The position numbers and the translations under genes are program-made. A stretch of 64,000 nt of DNA, from the NCBI GenBank assembly GCA_024516035.1, contig CM044965.1:768683-832682 (forward strand). The letters are read 5' to 3'. Each line of letters opens with the position of its first letter. Within the stretch, counting starts at the first letter, position 1. The DNA is from Bactericera cockerelli. Taxonomy: Eukaryota; Arthropoda; Insecta; Hemiptera; Triozidae. A model generated the notes under the pieces. That model did no database searches. It worked only from the letters and a program-made list of their open reading frames with translations, and was not told the origin of the DNA. Positions 23,190-34,720 of this stretch are shown here, in pieces.

Positions 23190-23870
23190 AGAAATTTCTA
23201 ATATTAGAAATCGGAAGTATTGTGTTCGTTTTTGTAAAAAAAAATATTTTTTTGCTCCGATTTCAATTTTTTTCAGATTTATGGACGTTTCATAACCTCC
23301 TGAGCAAATTTGGTTTTGTGTCTGTCTGTCGGTCTGTCGTTCTGTCGGTCTGTCGGTCTGTTAAAACGATTCCTTGTAACGCGCAAATCTCGGAAACTAC
23401 TCGACCGATTTTGATGAAATTTTGCACACATCTAGGAGACATTCTGTAGATGGTCCCATTTTAAATTCATCGAATTCGTACTAGCGGTTCTTGGTGAAAG
23501 AGCCCATGCGCCTGACCACTAACTTTTTACTTAAACGCTTATATCTCGTGAACGGTACACCCGATTTTAATGAAATTTTGTGTGTGTATGCATATAATTG
23601 TTTTACATAGGCTATTTATATATATTTTTTAATTAATTATAATTAGACTCTGATATTTAAGAAAATCCGAAATTTTGGACAAAAAAGTCAAAAAATAAGG
23701 ACCACGACTTGCCGATACAGAATTTTTTGTGGAATCTAGAATGTAGAAAAAACGATTTTCTACCATATAAAACAAATTTGAAGAAAATCGGTGCAGTCGT
23801 TTTGGAGATACAAGTAATTTAGTATAAAATCTCAAAATTGGCACGTGTTAACAATGTGAAACAATCACGA
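23190..23870 (+). repeat. Dispersed repeat B
   Basis: Begins with the palindrome-containing TTTCTAATATTAGAAATCGG, then GGAAGTATTGTGTTCxTTTTTG and GACGTTTCATAACCTCCTGAG. A GTCTGTCTGTCGG simple repeat and words such as CGACCGATTTTGATGAAATT follow. That last motif type is widespread in arthropod repeats. A second, shorter copy is at 63088-63215. No protein domain is visible, and the class is unknown. Confidence 0.6.
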
Positions 23871-23921
23871 GGAAGTATAGAGTCCATAATTGGCAGTGTT
23901 TTTTTTGCTTAATATCTCTTA

Positions 23922-24162
23922 GGCCCGAATTATGAAACAGGATTAGTTAATCTTAGTGGACACTATCCCTTAACTTTCACCTAGACAATAACTGTAGAGG
24001 TCATAAATAAGCCGGGCTTTGTAGCTGTATATTAATTCTATGGCGTAACGGAGCAGTGGCCAGCGTTCGTGACGGAAAATCCTTAGTATAGCTATATCGG
24101 TCAGCTGATAAAATCCAAGGGTCGGCTTGGATTTACTATAATCCTGTTTCATAATACCACCC
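23922..24162. mobile_element. PIF/Harbinger-like MITE
   Basis: The ends share the 17-bp perfect inverted repeat ATTATGAAACAGGATTA (23929-23945 and 24139-24155). The outer bases are GGCCCGA and GGGTGGT. The trinucleotide TTA flanks both sides (23919-23921 and 24163-24165). GG-starting ends with a TTA duplication are typical of PIF/Harbinger elements. The 241-bp interior has no transposase. A copy lacking its right end is at 28233-28388. Confidence 0.7.
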
Positions 24163-24177
24163 TTAGCCATCTTAGGT

Positions 24178-24426
24178 CATTCAAGACGGAAATTTTTAGT
24201 CTCCATTCGTAGAACACTGACAAACCTATCGCCCACAATAACCTCACCCAGCCTGGGTACGGCCGAGAATATCGGGGTTAGAATATAGTGGTTGTTGTTG
24301 TTGTAGCCAGGCTTGGCTTCATATAGTGGTCACCCACAAAGACTTCTATCATCTAGACGTTGTTTAATTTCACTTGTGAGAACTGTATATGGCATGTTGT
24401 ATTTACAACGTGCCACCAAAGCCAGC
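24178..24426 (-). mobile_element. 5S-headed core SINE, minus copy
   Basis: The minus strand runs from GCTGGCTTTGGTGGCACGTT (5S-like start) through GTGGGTGACCACT. The core (CAGGCTGGGTGAGGTTATTG) and GAATGGAGACTAAAAATTTC follow. It lies 13 bp beyond the Harbinger-like MITE. Confidence 0.7.
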
Positions 24427-24891
24427 AAAAAGGGAAAAAATTTTTGTTGATATCTAGACATCCTTAAATTCCATGTCACTATGTTTTTCCTTCATAATTT
24501 ATCAAATTATGCAAAATACATAAAATAGGTATGTATATCGTTGGTTACCCGATATAGCAATCATAGCCAGCGTTAATGAACTTAATTTAAAAATATCTCT
24601 TCAGTAAAAAAAGTATAAACAAGATAAATTCCTCTCGATATGGATTTAATTTTTATTGCTATTAGATCTTGGTCGCATTTTATTTATCGCCTTCTAGAGT
24701 GGGCGATTTTCTGTTTGACGATAAATTAGACTTTAATATATTATTTACTTTGAGGTATACACTAATCTAATAAGATATTCAGAAATAATAAAAAATTAAG
24801 TATTAAAAATATCAATAAGAAGAACAAGAAGAAAATATCCTGCATTCAGACCTTTCGCGTCCTGTGTTTACATTAGCCTCACAGGTAGTTA

Positions 24892-25072
24892 ATAATAATA
24901 ATAACACTCTTTAGTGGAAGGTAAACACCAGACGAGGTTAATGCTCAAAGCAAATGCTCGTAGCATTATTATGTGGTCACAAACTCAAATTAATGAGGAA
25001 AAATTCTTGCACTGGGTGGGATTCGAACCAAGGGATCTCAACGCTACCTGAGTTACCACGCTAGTGCGTACA
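24892..25072 (-). mobile_element. tRNA-derived SINE with TTA-repeat tail, copy 1
   Basis: The minus strand has GCGTGGTAACTCAGGTAGCG, the B box GGTTCGAATCCC, TTAATTTGAGTTTGTGACCA, and the end TACCTTCCACTAAAGAGTG followed by TTATTATTA. Other copies: 53598-53717 and 58608-58820, plus a head fragment at 28388-28452. Confidence 0.8.
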
Positions 25073-25079
25073 CTTTTCT

Positions 25080-27110
25080 ATACACGACTGAGCTTGAGAC
25101 GTCTTTTAAAAGTTCAAGCACTGCCCCAACAGGATAATAGGACTAACGGACAGATAACCGTCTTGTGTCATCTTTTTATTATTGCCATTGGTTATTCCTA
25201 AATGGAATTTACCACACAGGCATTGGATTTAACGTCGCTTTCAACTGCATGGTTATATGACAGAGGTTTTACCCTCAAATTAACCTCACGCTGCCTGAGT
25301 ACACCCAGAGCCACCAGCATCAGACCACTTGCATTGAAAGGGCACGAAGAAAATTATGATAAAAAAGGAATAAATATTTTTTACACCAACAAAGCTGTTT
25401 GCTAAGGACAGCTTGGGCACCTCAGATTTTTATATTAATGAGAGGACAAGGACTTTAAGTCATTAAAATACAGGGTGGAGCAGCCCATTAACTTGTCCTC
25501 ATTAAAATGTCACTCTATAGGGTGGCATGAAACAACTTTTAACAACGTTAAGGGTGGAATTAATAGACGTGTTTGTAATACCTCTGTGGCGCTAAGTCAC
25601 GGAGGGCGTACTGTGTAAGATAGGGAAAACCAACACTTAGCAGTGATTTGTGATATAGAATTTGTCTATTAAATTCGCCCTAAATCTATGAGTAGATGTG
25701 AACATAAGTATGCTTTATTTAGACTGTCAGCGCAAGACAGGTAGTCCCATTATGCCAACAGTGTAATGTGAATTGATGCATAGAACATACAATGTAAATA
25801 ATTTGATAATATTTATAAAATAATTTAATAAAAGATTCTTGATCAAAGGTGATGATAGTGTGTAAGGTATTCTCTTCCAAAGAGGACCACGGTTTCCTAA
25901 GAAAACACTCATTCTTGCAATTTCACTACTTCATTTACTTGTTTTTTTTAACCTTTCAAAATAACAAGATTATCTTCAACGTGCTCTGTTAAGGATCAAA
26001 ATTACAACAATGGAAACCAGGCGACTTTTTTCCTGTTGTACTTTCTGAGCGTCAGTCAATTTACGGCTTATAAAAAAGCACCGTCTATTAAATAAGTCAA
26101 ATGAAATAACCTTTACTTAACAGATATTAAAAAGACCTTTATACAAAAATGATGTCTCAAAATTTCAAAATCTCTCTTCTTTATGCCTGAGTTGCATAAG
26201 TAGTGACAAAAAAGAAATTAATACACAATATTTTTTTTAAATGTAAAATAATTTTTACTGTATTTTTACTCGAATTCATTTTTAATAAAAAAAAAACCCG
26301 TTTTCTCCAAGAAGAAGTGTTTGACAACATTAGAATATTTCTTGCTTCACATTGAACCACCCCGTATGCAGATTTAATTCATAAGAGTATCCATACCTAC
26401 AGTCCCATACTGTATTGAGTGTATATACAATACATGTCTACTACAACTATATCTATAGGACCTATACATAGGTATATCTATATTAAAAGAAGCAATTTCA
26501 AAGGAATCTCACTCACTGATATGACACATGGTGGAACTAATAAAATGCCATATTAAGTATTAAGAGCTTTACTCTTTCTCTACTTAATTAAATGTAATAA
26601 AAAGGAAATAGATGGTATGTTTGTGTGTGTACATCATAGACACATGTTTTGCAATGCCATTTTGCATATTATCTATACAGACTTTACGTGTGTGTACAAT
26701 ATGCAAAGGTACCTACACCTCGGTGCATGTATAATTTATAATAATTAAATATTTACGAGAAAAAATATGCAAACATGTAAGAAGCATGGAATGTTGAATT
26801 TATGGATATGCAAATAAAGAGTATGTCCAATAGGTTTTAATTTGTTTTTTCGATCAGCTCTGTTGGAGATATTGCGAAAATAGTTCTCGATGGACCCTTT
26901 CATTATACAGGGTGTCCAATGTGTCCATAAAGTTCCACCCCACCCCCCGTATCTCAAAAACGGCTGAAAATATCGAAAACCGCAAAAAACCGTGTTCCTT
27001 AAATTTTTTGGAGGATTAAGTTTCAGCAAAAATAATTGCCTACACTGCCCCCAGTCAGGCTGGGGGCACGGGCCTGAATAAAATCTGATATAAAATGGTA
27101 TGTCTTGTGG
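25080..27110. other. AT-rich intergenic DNA
   Basis: Holds the short SINE fragment 25222-25322. The ATACAGGGTG words at 25470 and 26907 each begin short repeat-like stretches. A segment at 25560-25615 resembles 62045-62095 (AATACCTCTGTGxCGCTAAGT). No gene. Confidence 0.4.
25222..25322 (-). mobile_element. 5S-core SINE fragment
   Basis: The minus strand has CAGGCAGCGTGAGGTTAATT, GAGGGTAAAACCTCTGTCAT and AACCATGCAGTTGAAAGCGA, then CGTTAAAT. It is the core and tail without a clear head. Confidence 0.65.
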
Positions 27111-27124
27111 CATATTTTTATAAA

Positions 27125-27271
27125 GGCCTTATAGCGAGTGTGACAGAAGAGAAGAGAGCCAAAGCATACTTGGTGCAAAGGATAAGGCTGTCTGTCCAGG
27201 TCGGAAATGCGGCGATTGTGTTGGGGACAATGAAAAGGACAGCAGATATGCGGGAGGTGTTTAATCTATGA
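27125..27271 (+). pseudogene. Small coding remnant related to 3426-3623
   Basis: An open stretch of 48 codons ends at TGA. It contains YLVQRIRLSVQVGNAAIVLG and ends MREVFNL. The motif matches the peptide at 3426-3623. An AATAAATAAA signal follows within 30 bases of the stop, so it could be the 3' end of a transposon gene. The family is not recognised. Confidence 0.35.
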
Positions 27272-27274
27272 ATC

Positions 27275-28230
27275 TGTTTTTTAATGAACAAATAAATAAA
27301 TTTTACATTTCTAGAGTGTGTGAGTAAGAGCACATTCGTCTCATTCTCAAAGGATAAACAGAGTATTGTATTGTATTGGACATAGTTATATCTGTATAAT
27401 TACGATACTTAAAATCAAAAGAAGGAGAAAATTGTAAAGAAAAACCGAAAGTATGAGAAGAACGTTAGTCAGTTGTTAACGGATGTAACATGATTTACTT
27501 GATCTATAAAATTTAACCTAATATAGAGCATACAGCTGGTACGATTCCAAGCGAATGTAAGGTAAAACTCCCGTCCTAATCAGGATTCAAATCAAACAGA
27601 ATCATTGGCGTTAGGGCATCGAGTAAAAACGTGCCACAATCAACCAACCTCAACCACGAGGTTGATCAATGCCGACCCCCAGTAGGTTTGGGAAAATGCA
27701 AAGTGAAAGATGAAGATGGTGAAATTGAGCAGAATGTAATAAAATAATGAGAAGTATAAAATATTCCGATTATCAAACACGTCGGCCAATGTGTGAAGAA
27801 AGCCCTTTACAAAGAAAGAGACATTATATTCAACAAGAGATGCAAATTGACTTTTCCAAAATCCTAAATTTTAACGAAAACAATCAATTGGAACTAAATC
27901 AAGTATCTTCGGCACGAACAGTTGTAGCTTATAAATATGCTCTTTGATCTGCATTGAACCATAGAGCTGATGGCAACGACTAGTAGTCTAGTACCTTCTG
28001 TCACTATATTTCCCCAGAATTCCATGCATTGAAATAACATTGAATGGATTTAGAATCAAGTCATAAATTTGGGAGTGTTTTGAGCTGTACTAATCCAATC
28101 TATGGCTTCAGGATTTATTTCATGTTTGATTCACACTTCTTGCTTTGCTTCCTCAATTAATTAGGAGGAACAGTCATGAGAGCTGTGCAACGTGGTACCA
28201 ATATTAGGGGTGTAGTACAAGTGATGACAG
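27275..28230. other. Intergenic DNA with a core-SINE fragment
   Basis: 27537-27610 carries GGTACGATTCCAAGCGAATG and GGTAAAACTCCCGTCCTAAT from the tRNA-headed core SINE. Otherwise nothing is recognised. Confidence 0.5.
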
Positions 28231-28232
28231 AA

Positions 28233-28388
28233 GGTCGAATCATGAAACGGATTATTTAATCTTAGTGGACACTATCCCTTAACTTTCACCTTGACAACAA
28301 CTGTAGAGATCATATCTAAGCCGTGCTTTATAGCTGTTATGTTACAACTGTGGCATAACGGAGCTGTAGCCAGCCTTGGTGGCGGAAA
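28233..28388 (+). mobile_element. Harbinger-like MITE, right end missing
   Basis: The left part of the 23922-24162 element is repeated (ATCATGAAACGGATTA and TTAATCTTAGTGGACACTAT) up to about GGTGGCGGAAAC. There it is replaced by a minus-strand tRNA-like SINE head (28388-28452). Confidence 0.7.
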
Positions 28389-28452
28389 CGGATCCTACGA
28401 CGCTATCTGGATTACCAGACCAGCGCGTTAATCACTTGACTACCAGTGCTAC
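28388..28452 (-). mobile_element. tRNA-like SINE head fragment
   Basis: The minus strand has GCACTGGTAGTCAAGTGATT, TCTGGTAATCCAGATAGCG and GTAGGATCC, as in the head of the SINE at 58608-58689. No body is attached. Confidence 0.55.
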
Positions 28453-28539
28453 AAACTAAATGGAATAGAACATTTCGGGTCCCTCAAGTTCTCTTATATC
28501 CAGATTTGACAATATCTGTAATAATATTATCTGAGCAAA

Positions 28540-28682
28540 TCCGACCTCAGTAGTTTGATCGAAAAGGCGGCGGACTTGTGACCTGGAGGTCGGTGGTTCG
28601 AGTCCAGGTTTCAGCGTAGATGTAATAAAGCGAGTTTGAGTAGTTGTGATATCACGAAAGTAATTAACACAGTTAAAAAAAA
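28540..28682 (+). mobile_element. tRNA(Thr-like) SINE, copy 2
   Basis: GACCTCAGTAGTTTGATCGA, the B box GGTTCGAGTCCAGG, AAAGCGAGTTTGAGTAGTTG and the palindrome GTGATATCAC, then a short A-tail. This is a nearly complete copy. Confidence 0.8.
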
Positions 28683-28689
28683 AACTATA

Positions 28690-30420
28690 ACTAACCCTTA
28701 TCTGAGCAAGACCAGCGTGTTGTGCGATCCACTGGACAAGTTGCTGGAAATTAGTTTTAAATAAAATGTAGTTTTAATCTTCCGCCTACGCGGGCGATAG
28801 ATACGGCAACATGTTGACCAGCGGCGGCTGTGGTGGATTAGTGATGGGGCGTTGAGGTCCTGCATCGATAAATAGAGCTCAATTATGTGAGTGGGCAGTT
28901 TTGCATGAGGTAAATATTGATAAGGACAATTTCAATCAAATATGTAATTGTTTATAATATATTATACTAATATTAGAATATTTTCCCATTGGAAAAAAAT
29001 ATAAAGTGCACAATTTTGATGCAGTAATTGTTTGTTTACATTACATTATACTAATATTTCAATATTCTCCTATTGGAGAAAATCTATAAAGGGTACAATT
29101 TTCATGAAATATATGAAGGGTGTTGGTGGCGGTGTTACCATTGTACTTGCTTCTGTGGAATTCCATGGTTTTAACGGTGTAATAACAGCTCAAATTTTCT
29201 AATAATTCATTTGGTAGAAATACATTTTTGTAATCAAAAGCCATTCCAAAACTTTTTTAACTTGGTTACTACCTTTTAATCCTCATTCAATTAAAACGCA
29301 AGCCACCTTCAAAGCATAATTTATGAAAATGATTGGAACCTAAATCCAAAGTTCGAGGTTTTGGTCTGAATTATTAATTTGTTCTCCGCTTTGTCAACAC
29401 AAGAGATCCGTGTGGGTTTCGTATGTTTTTAAATGAATAATTATCTGTAATAATCTGTATTCATTCAAACTTATCTGTATTCATTTCAGTGTTCATTTAG
29501 AATTCGAAGAGATATTCTTGTGGATCTTTCTTGTCATATTAACATTTTCAATCTTGTTTAGAGAAGTTGTAATTTCCGCATTAACTGATTCATATTTTAG
29601 GAGAATTTGTGAGAAATCTGATGAATGGGTCAAGATTTTTTAAATTTGGTTTTGTAACTCTCTTAAAATGATCGAAATGTTCATTAATTACAACAAGAAA
29701 AAAACGTGTTACTGAGAATTTTAAAGATATTCTAAAGTCTAAAGCTTTCATACCTATCCCCATTAATTATTAACTTGTTAAAATACATATGACACATGTA
29801 CAACTATGGTATAGACATTCAAATACTACCAATTAATATACCAAATTATTAAACAGAAACCACTACTTTATCTGGATTTTCTATCCATGCTCAGTATGTT
29901 CATGAACACATCTCACCCCTTCAATTTTCCCGAGAAACAATTACGCACTACATTACTGTACGAACGGTTGCGTTCCCGTCTTTTGATTCCGAATTAAAAG
30001 GGGTTATAATAGCCTACAGGGATTTTGTGTGTTTGAAAGGGGTAGTGTCAATTTACATGACCTTGTTACAACATGCAAATGGGGAGTAATTATCGAGGAA
30101 GGTACATGATGCAAAAATAAGTTTTTTGTAATATTCTACAGAAGGGTTGAAATTGTTTATTAAGGCGGCGTTGGATGTTGGTGTTGTGAGATTTTGTCAA
30201 AACCGAGAAACCAGAGATTGAATTAATCAAGTTTTTTTTTATGAGTAAATTCAATTTTTTTTTTTTTAATTCATTGATAAGATCCTACTTTGTAGCCGAA
30301 ATGTTGCATCAGTATATATTCAGTAGGTATATCATTTCTCCAGTATTCTCTCTGCTTCACAAATCTCTCGCATTTTCCTAGTTTATTACAAAAGTATTAA
30401 ATAAAATAACTGTGTGTGTG
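28690..30420. other. AT-rich intergenic DNA
   Basis: 28944-29104 is a diverged 80-bp direct duplication (GTAATTGTTT starts at 28944 and 29024). 29870-30130 is a mixed-composition block that might be regulatory. No gene. Confidence 0.45.
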
Positions 30421-30423
30421 GGT

Positions 30424-30604
30424 ATCATTATTATCATTGTGCATCTTCGTCTGTTTCGACGGTTGCCAAATCCAATTGTGCACTCAATTATTGAATTTTT
30501 ACTAGGGGCTCATAATTGACAAGGGCCCCCAGAATCATGTCAATTAGAGTTTGTCTTTTTATCATTTACAAGAACATTGGAAATATATTATTTCCAATGG
30601 TATG
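30424..30604 (+). repeat. Dispersed repeat C, plus copy
   Basis: About 180 bp whose reverse complement recurs at 52147-52338. Shared words include ATAATTGACAAGGGCCCCCA, GAGTTTGTCTTTTTAT and TTACAAGAACATTGGAAATA. No open frame or tRNA-like head is present. The class is unknown. Confidence 0.75.
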
Positions 30605-30609
30605 CTGAA

Positions 30610-31836
30610 GTAAAATTCTTTGTAGCAACGACGCCCGAGATTAAGAGTCTGATTAGATGACTGAAAAATCGGAAATCTGAAGTCGATGACTGTTAACATA
30701 CACCAGCACAATAATTTCTGTTTAACTACTGAAATTATCAAACTAAATTATCACTTTAGTTGTAAATTATCAAATGATGTCGGAGTATCATTTTCATATC
30801 AATATTTTTGGTTTGACGTCACTTTTAACTGCATGGTCACGATTATTTATGAAAATTAGGTAGAAACATTCAGAGAGAATTTTTAACATTTAGTGTTATA
30901 TTTTTTCCCAATCTCTTTCCTGTCCTTAAAAGAGCCACCAGTACTTTCACAAGCACCGCAGTATCATCATCTGAACAATTATAAACCCCCCCGCCCCCCC
31001 TCAACTGCCTTCCAGGATGAGGGTAAATATGAAAAGCAACAATTATGATGCTTTTGGTGAACTTGTAAGCTTTTTATCACACACCCCCCCCCCTCTCCTC
31101 TACTTTAGCTCACCATTTAACCCCCTCTAGTATTCGCCCTGTTCCTCAACCCTCAGGCTAAATTTAAATTCACACAGCCTTCTAACAATGAGACCCTTGA
31201 ACTTGAATTAGATTTGTCCTGTTATTCCTGACAATATATCGCCTGCACAGTGTCTCTTTTTGTTCTTTATTAATTGCGTATAATATGTTTGTGTGTACCA
31301 ATTGCTGGAAGAGAGAGAGAGAAATAGAGATGAAGAGAGAGGAGAGAGAGAGAGAAAGGGTAGGGATTGACTAAAATAAGAGTTTAACTATTTCTATATC
31401 TATTTGTGAGAGGGAGGAAGGAAAAGAGAGAGAGAGAGAGAGAAAGAAAGAGAAAGCTACAGAAGGATGTGAAAAACAAAGCATTTGATTGCCTATAAAA
31501 CTGCAACTACACTGGTCTTTAAAGTGTCACTTCTCGCATTTATGGGAACACACAAAACGTTATGGAGTCATTTCCGAATGATGTTCCTATTAGAGGTCTG
31601 GATGAAATGGGCCAAGTGGGAGGAGGTTGGGTGGAAGAGGACAAAGAGGATCAAACTTTTGACATTGAGCAAAGAAAATATAAATATGACATTGATCTTT
31701 TTCTTCTAATTTTTGGAAATTGAAATAACTACATAATATTGAGATATTGTGAGATAGTTACAAAGAAGTTCGAAATTCCCAGTCGTTACTAACTTTTTAA
31801 CAATTGGGATTGAAATATTTCTCTTTAACTACCATT
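30610..31836. other. Intergenic DNA with GA microsatellites
   Basis: GA arrays at 31310-31358 and 31424-31446, C-runs near 30990 and 31083, and a short 5S-SINE tail fragment at 30810-30842. The open frame at 31485-31709 has no recognisable domain. Confidence 0.45.
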
Positions 31837-31919
31837 ACATTATAGCATTGAACAACGTCGACCCTGCTTGAACGGGATAAAACAGAGTAAAAGAAGAAGA
31901 AGAGAGACATTATAGCATT
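31837..31919 (+). mobile_element. 57-bp LINE 3'-end stub with 13-bp target duplication
   Basis: ACATTATAGCATT occurs exactly at 31837-31849 and 31907-31919. Between them are 57 bases: GTCGACCCTGCTTGAACGGG, then ATAAAACAGAG and an AAG-rich tail. This is the form of an RTE-like LINE 3' end, so it is an extremely 5'-truncated retroposition. The duplication is seen directly. The RTE label rests on resemblance. Confidence 0.75.
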
Positions 31920-31923
31920 ACTG

Positions 31924-32011
31924 ATGAAACTAGAGAGGTTCGTTGATGGCTCGGATATTCAGAACTATTACCTGCTGATGGAAGAAAATAAGGTCGAAAC
32001 AGCTGTCCAGG
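31924..32011 (+). other. Exon-like segment with donor site, unidentified
   Basis: An open frame begins MKLERFVDGSDIQNYYLLME and reaches GCTGTCCAG|GTATGT, a strong 5' splice-donor match at about 32011. The peptide is not compositionally simple and looks protein-like. Its length is only about 29 residues before the donor. It might be a terminal exon of a host gene or part of a decayed retrotransposon Gag. I cannot identify it. Confidence 0.25.
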
Positions 32012-32362
32012 TATGTTCTGATATTCATGTACATCTAGTACAACTTCTCACTTTTCTGTTTATACTTATTTCTATTTATACTATACTGACTAATGAGTGC
32101 GTAATGACACTAATGACTGAAGAAGTTATATTGCAGACGGTGTAGGTCTATAGGTACATAAGTACACATGCCTCTTGTAAATGTGATATCAAAATTGCTT
32201 TTGAACTTTTACTGGGGAAGAAGAAATTTTACTATCAAAGAAAATTGTGCTGAAAATGTAGTGAAAGCGAAGGAATCAGGATAACTTAGGATGGACAGAG
32301 AGCCCGAAAACACATACTATGATAGGGCCAAGTTATCTTTGAGCAAGTTTTATAATTAATTA

Positions 32363-32569
32363 TTTTTTTTAATTTGGGTTTTATGTTGCTTTCAACTGCA
32401 TGGTCATATCACGACGTGGGTGTTACCCTCCAATAGCAGAATACTCACAAACCTGCTATCCACATTACCCTCACCCAGCCTGAGTTGGGCCCAAATGCCA
32501 GCATTATGAAGTCTTCACCTCGCTGGACGTTGCTTAAATTCGAAATTCCATGAGGCATAGACGCTGGGC
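32363..32569 (-). mobile_element. 5S-headed core SINE, internally deleted head
   Basis: The minus strand has GCGTCTATGCCTCATGGAAT (5S-like start), AAGCAACGTCCAGCGAGGTG and the core CAGGCTGAGGGTAATG-type words. The tail GTCGTGATATGACCATGCAG ends near an A-rich stretch. It lacks part of the 5S C-box region. Confidence 0.75.
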
Positions 32570-32574
32570 CTAAT

Positions 32575-34720
32575 AATTAATTAAATTCGATAAAATAATT
32601 TAGACAATTTCGTGCAAAGGGAACTTTAATATCTGAAATCCAACACACCTCGAGTCCTGGACAGCAGACTTTCCCTTCCGAAATTCTCAGCCCGAACTTC
32701 AAAACTTGAAAACAAAGCAAAAGTTGAAGAAAAGAAAGAAAGTCATTTAGATCTCCCCCACTCCTCAAATTTACTGACCATGTATGACCGCTGCTGTTCC
32801 CGCCTCTCTGTATTTCCTACATGACCAAGCAACCCCCTTCCACCCTACTCTGCGTTTCTTTACTTATTAAACACAATCCGTACACATTTTGTTAATCTCT
32901 TTCCTATTGTGGTCACACATGTTTGTCCTGAGGACGGGGGTTACTTGGGACAGGGGGTAAGTTGGAAAATATTGCGAAAGAAAAAGTGGGGGGACCTTGA
33001 GAATTTCTCAAGGTGTAAAGTTTGTTTTCGATTTGGGGTTTTTTCTGTGTGGTAATGTTGAAGTAAGTAATTGAAATATCGGAGGGAGTAATTTTCTTCC
33101 TTCTAGTGATGAGTGTAAATAGAATTTAAATTAAATGGTAATGGTCATTTGATTTAAAAAAGTTATCTAGGTATAGTTATTCTTGCATTGCAAGAAGAAA
33201 TATTTTAATTTCATGGTTTTCCTGTCTTTTACACATAAATTCAGGCAGTAAAAATATTAAAAAATATTATGGAAATACAAATGGTTATGCACATATCGCT
33301 CAATAATTTCAATTTTGTTTAAAAACCTATCAAAATCACCCATAATAATATACTAAGTACCTACTCAACTTCCTTGTTAATTTTGGGAAATTAAAACCAA
33401 AATCTTGAATTATGAATTTCTGAATAACCTAGGGAAGTGCAGATCCAAAAGAGGACAAGTAAAACATTAAAATACTGGCTTGTAAAAAAAAATATTATTT
33501 CTATTTAGAATTATAAAAATCTAAAAAATTGAACTAATTAAGACCATGAAATTTGACGATGATTGCATTTGACTATAAATCCATCAAATAATTTCATATT
33601 AGATAGTATTATGCAGGTACGATTCAAAACATTTTCTTCTATTTAAAAAATCTGTTCACCAGATCCGCTATTAATCAAATATCTAAAGTCTAAAACTTTT
33701 TCTATTTATCTTTATATTAAAATTCTTCATAAAAAAAAAAAAAAAAAATGATTTCAAATGAAAAAAAAACTTCTTTAAAAGAAATAAACATGTATGTAAT
33801 TAATATAATGAAGAAAAAGCTGTGTCATGAAATAGAAGTTGAGCATACAACGCTATAAATTCTTCCCCAAAAGTCCAACACAACAGTACAATGGGGAATG
33901 GGGGTCAGCTGGTCAAGTTTTGTGCTCATAACATCTAGCAGAAAGACAGGTGAACGAAATGTAAAAATATATTTTGACTCCGAAAATTCAAAGAAAAGGA
34001 AATAATTAAAAAATATTAAAACAAAAAAAATATGTAAAATTAAAGGTACTTACTGGAATATCAGGTAAGTATGAGAATATTTCAGGAAAAATCCGCGTGC
34101 ACTCAAAATATTCAAGAAAAAATTGTCAACGAAATTCATAAAAGAAAATAAAGCAAAGAATTCTTTGTAATAATTATTTTGAGAAAAAAATACAGGACCG
34201 GTAAAAATCAATAAATTTTATTTTAGAAAAAAACAGTACATTAATTTTCTTAAATAATAATACTAAAAAATATAATTTATTATAATATAGGAACTTTCAA
34301 ATACCGTGATATATTACTGTGAAGGAGAACAAAAAAATAATGTATAAATTTTTTAAGAAATACAGAATAAAAAGAAGAAGAAAATATTTAAAAAAGATTT
34401 AACGAGGATGAAAAAAAAAGAAAATAATAAATTTCAAATATAAATTCCTAAAAAAAAGTTAAAAGAGGAAAGACAGAAAGAGGGAGGTTAGACAGAGATA
34501 GAGAGGTGGGGTGGGGGTGGAGAGAAAAGGAAAATGTGAAGGGAAAATGTATATTTAAAGGATTTTTCCTCTTCCTCCGTATTCTATATACGTATAATAG
34601 TCATTTACTTATTTTTGCATGAAAAAAAAAGAAAGAAAGACAAGGCATTGGGGAAGAAGCCAAGGAGAAGTGGAGTATATGTGAAAAAATGATAAAGAAA
34701 TAGAAAAGAGAATGAGTATG
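32575..34720. other. AT- and purine-rich intergenic DNA
   Basis: No gene. 33260-34450 is very A-rich on the plus strand, and 34440-34720 is GA-rich. No duplicated unit could be defined. Confidence 0.45.
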
